Made by a program: the position numbers and the translations under genes. This document shows positions 5,468 to 6,692 of a stretch of 6,692 nt of DNA, piece by piece. This stretch comes from an uncultured bacterium (GTDB taxonomy: Bacteria; Actinomycetota; Coriobacteriia; Coriobacteriales; Coriobacteriaceae): NCBI GenBank assembly GCA_905215945.1, contig CAJMRZ010000084.1, forward strand, positions 1 through 6,692. Reading direction: 5' to 3'. Each line of letters starts with the position of its first letter. The stretch's first letter is position 1. Below the pieces are notes generated by a model, which was not told the origin of the DNA, made no database searches, and saw only the letters and a program-made list of their open reading frames with translations.

Positions 5468-6692
5468 CTATAGGCTGCTTGCAGCGCGAATACCCGAGAT
5501 CCAAGCCCACGCAAGGTTGAAACCGCCGCAATCAGCATCGATGTCGAGTGCCTCGCCACAGATGTAAAGTGGGGCGCCTGCCGCGTTGCTCACGCAGAGG
5601 TCGGGAGCTGAGACGCTCTCGATGGGCACGCCACCACGCGTGATCTGCGCCGAGCGCTCCTCGGCTGTTCCCTCGACGAGCAACTTAAAGTGCTTGAGGA
5701 TCGAGACCAGGTGGATGACATCGTTGGAGCCTGGATGGCACTGCTCGAACGCCGTGCAGACGACGCGGGAGAGTTGCGGGGCGAGCATGCCGTCGAGCCA
5801 ACGAGGATCGCGGGGCGAAAAGCCACCGAGCAGCTCAACGCGCCGGTTGAGCATATCGAGCATCTCGTCTTTGGAGAGGTCGGGGAAAACGTCGAGCAGG
5901 ATCGTATCGCCGTGCTGGATACGACGGGAGAGGTTGAAGACAGCGACGCCCGAGATACCGAAGGCTCGAAACAGGACTTCACCGTCTTCGTGCCAGAGCT
6001 CATTATGATTGCGGGCGAGCGTCAAGTGGGCGCGGACGCGCAGGCCATCCAACGTCTTGAGTGCCGCCCGATCGCCGACGACCGTTGCCGATACGGGGCA
6101 GAGGATGGGGCGCAGCGAAGTGAGGGGGAGGCGAAACGTATCGGCGATACCGGTGGGGTTGCCGCCCGTGGCGATAATTACGGCATGTGCCTGCAGGGCT
6201 TCGTTCTTGCGAGGGACATCGGCGAGCGCTTTCCGAAGCGAGCGGAGCTCCGATTTTCGGTCGTCGTGCTTTTTTGCCTTGAGCGCCCGCGCTGGACGGT
6301 CTATTTGGAGTGCCCAGCCTTCGGAAGCTTTGTGTGCCGAGGCAACGTTGGCTCCGCAGATTAAGGTGATACCCAGGCGGTTGCAAACATTGAGAAGTGC
6401 GTCGCGCACCGATTCGGCGCGAAGGGAGCGCGGGTACAGCCGGCCTTCCTCGGAGGTTGTCATGATGCCCAGCGAGGAGAAGAAACCCATAAGCTCTTGT
6501 TCGGGCTGGGGGCCCATGACGGATTCGACGAATGCGGGGTGGTTATACCGCTGAGGATCAATCGATTCGTTGGAGAGGTTGCAACGGCCGTTACCGGTCG
6601 CAAGGAGCTTAAGGCCGCAGGCGACATCGCACTCAACGATGCAGACGCTTTTGCCAGCACGTGCGGCCGTAATGGCGGCGGCGAGGCCTGAA
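5468..6692 (-). CDS. HI0933/BaiN-like NAD(P)/FAD-dependent oxidoreductase, 5' end outside the window
   Basis: This is a flavoprotein of the PF03486 (HI0933-like, COG2081) family. 407 residues are visible, and the gene runs off the right edge. The reading frame is open to base 6692, and the first visible residues, SGLAAAITAARAGKSV, are the later part of the N-terminal FAD Rossmann fold. Only about 8-15 residues, including GxGxx and the start, should be missing. Other marks are KLLATGNGRCNLSN (visible residues 28-41), the mid-domain ATGGNP, and the C-terminal GEALDIDADCGGFNLAWAW, which closes over the flavin. An apparent ATG start at 6517 should not be used, because it would delete the FAD-binding motif. 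Members include BaiN, a clostridial bile-acid dehydroxylation reductase, but most are uncharacterised and this family name does not prove that substrate. It is followed after 79 bases by a second flavoprotein gene. Confidence 0.9.
   Translation of the reverse strand, partial: SGLAAAITAARAGKSVCIVECDVACGLKLLATGNGRCNLSNESIDPQRYNHPAFVESVMGPQPEQELMGFFSSLGIMTTSEEGRLYPRSLRAESVRDALLNVCNRLGITLICGANVASAHKASEGWALQIDRPARALKAKKHDDRKSELRSLRKALADVPRKNEALQAHAVIIATGGNPTGIADTFRLPLTSLRPILCPVSATVVGDRAALKTLDGLRVRAHLTLARNHNELWHEDGEVLFRAFGISGVAVFNLSRRIQHGDTILLDVFPDLSKDEMLDMLNRRVELLGGFSPRDPRWLDGMLAPQLSRVVCTAFEQCHPGSNDVIHLVSILKHFKLLVEGTAEERSAQITRGGVPIESVSAPDLCVSNAAGAPLYICGEALDIDADCGGFNLAWAWISGIRAASSL

Noticed and set aside
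5389..5559. Longer N-terminus for the COG2509 protein starting at 5559
   Set aside because: The extra 57 residues overlap the coding end of the upstream gene, have no family resemblance, and the ATG at 5388 has a near-perfect ribosome binding site.
5468..6517. ATG at 6517 as the real start of the BaiN-like protein
   Set aside because: The same frame continues to the window edge and encodes the conserved FAD-binding segment and the GNGRCN motif, so the gene is cut by the window and not short.

Overview
The window holds five protein-coding genes plus the last few codons of what is probably a sixth. The closest fit is a moderately high-GC actinobacterium, most likely of the Coriobacteriia (a Collinsella-like gut anaerobe). 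I infer this from gene order and general protein character, not from a database match. In Mycobacterium, rpsA, coaE and uvrB lie close together on the chromosome. The plus-strand half here has a terminator-linked gene end, then coaE, a lytic transglycosylase and uvrB, which looks like a variant of the same neighbourhood.

Plus strand, 1-3728. A strong intrinsic terminator (17-48) closes an upstream gene whose stop may be the TGA at 13-15. A region of about 125 bases follows, with a plausible promoter and two sets of direct repeats. Next come coaE (dephospho-CoA kinase, last step of coenzyme A synthesis), a membrane-anchored Slt-type lytic transglycosylase that overlaps coaE by 8 bases, and, after 51 bases, uvrB (nucleotide excision repair). 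A long hairpin (3688-3719) ends this group. The first two genes look translationally coupled. uvrB may be co-transcribed with them or may have its own weak promoter.

Minus strand, 6692-3748. Two flavoproteins point towards uvrB and converge with it. The first is a PF03486/HI0933 (BaiN-like) oxidoreductase whose start lies just beyond the right edge of the window. The second is a COG2509-type FAD-dependent dehydrogenase. The 79 bases between them hold a perfect TATAAT box followed by a hairpin whose G-U pairs work only in minus-strand RNA, so the second gene may be separately regulated. The substrates of both flavoproteins are unknown.

Most of the window is ordinary housekeeping sequence. I see no mobile element, CRISPR array, RNA gene or evident new system. 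The points most worth a second look are the tandem uncharacterised flavoproteins with the structured leader between them, the unusual CoaE motifs, and the direct repeats upstream of coaE.
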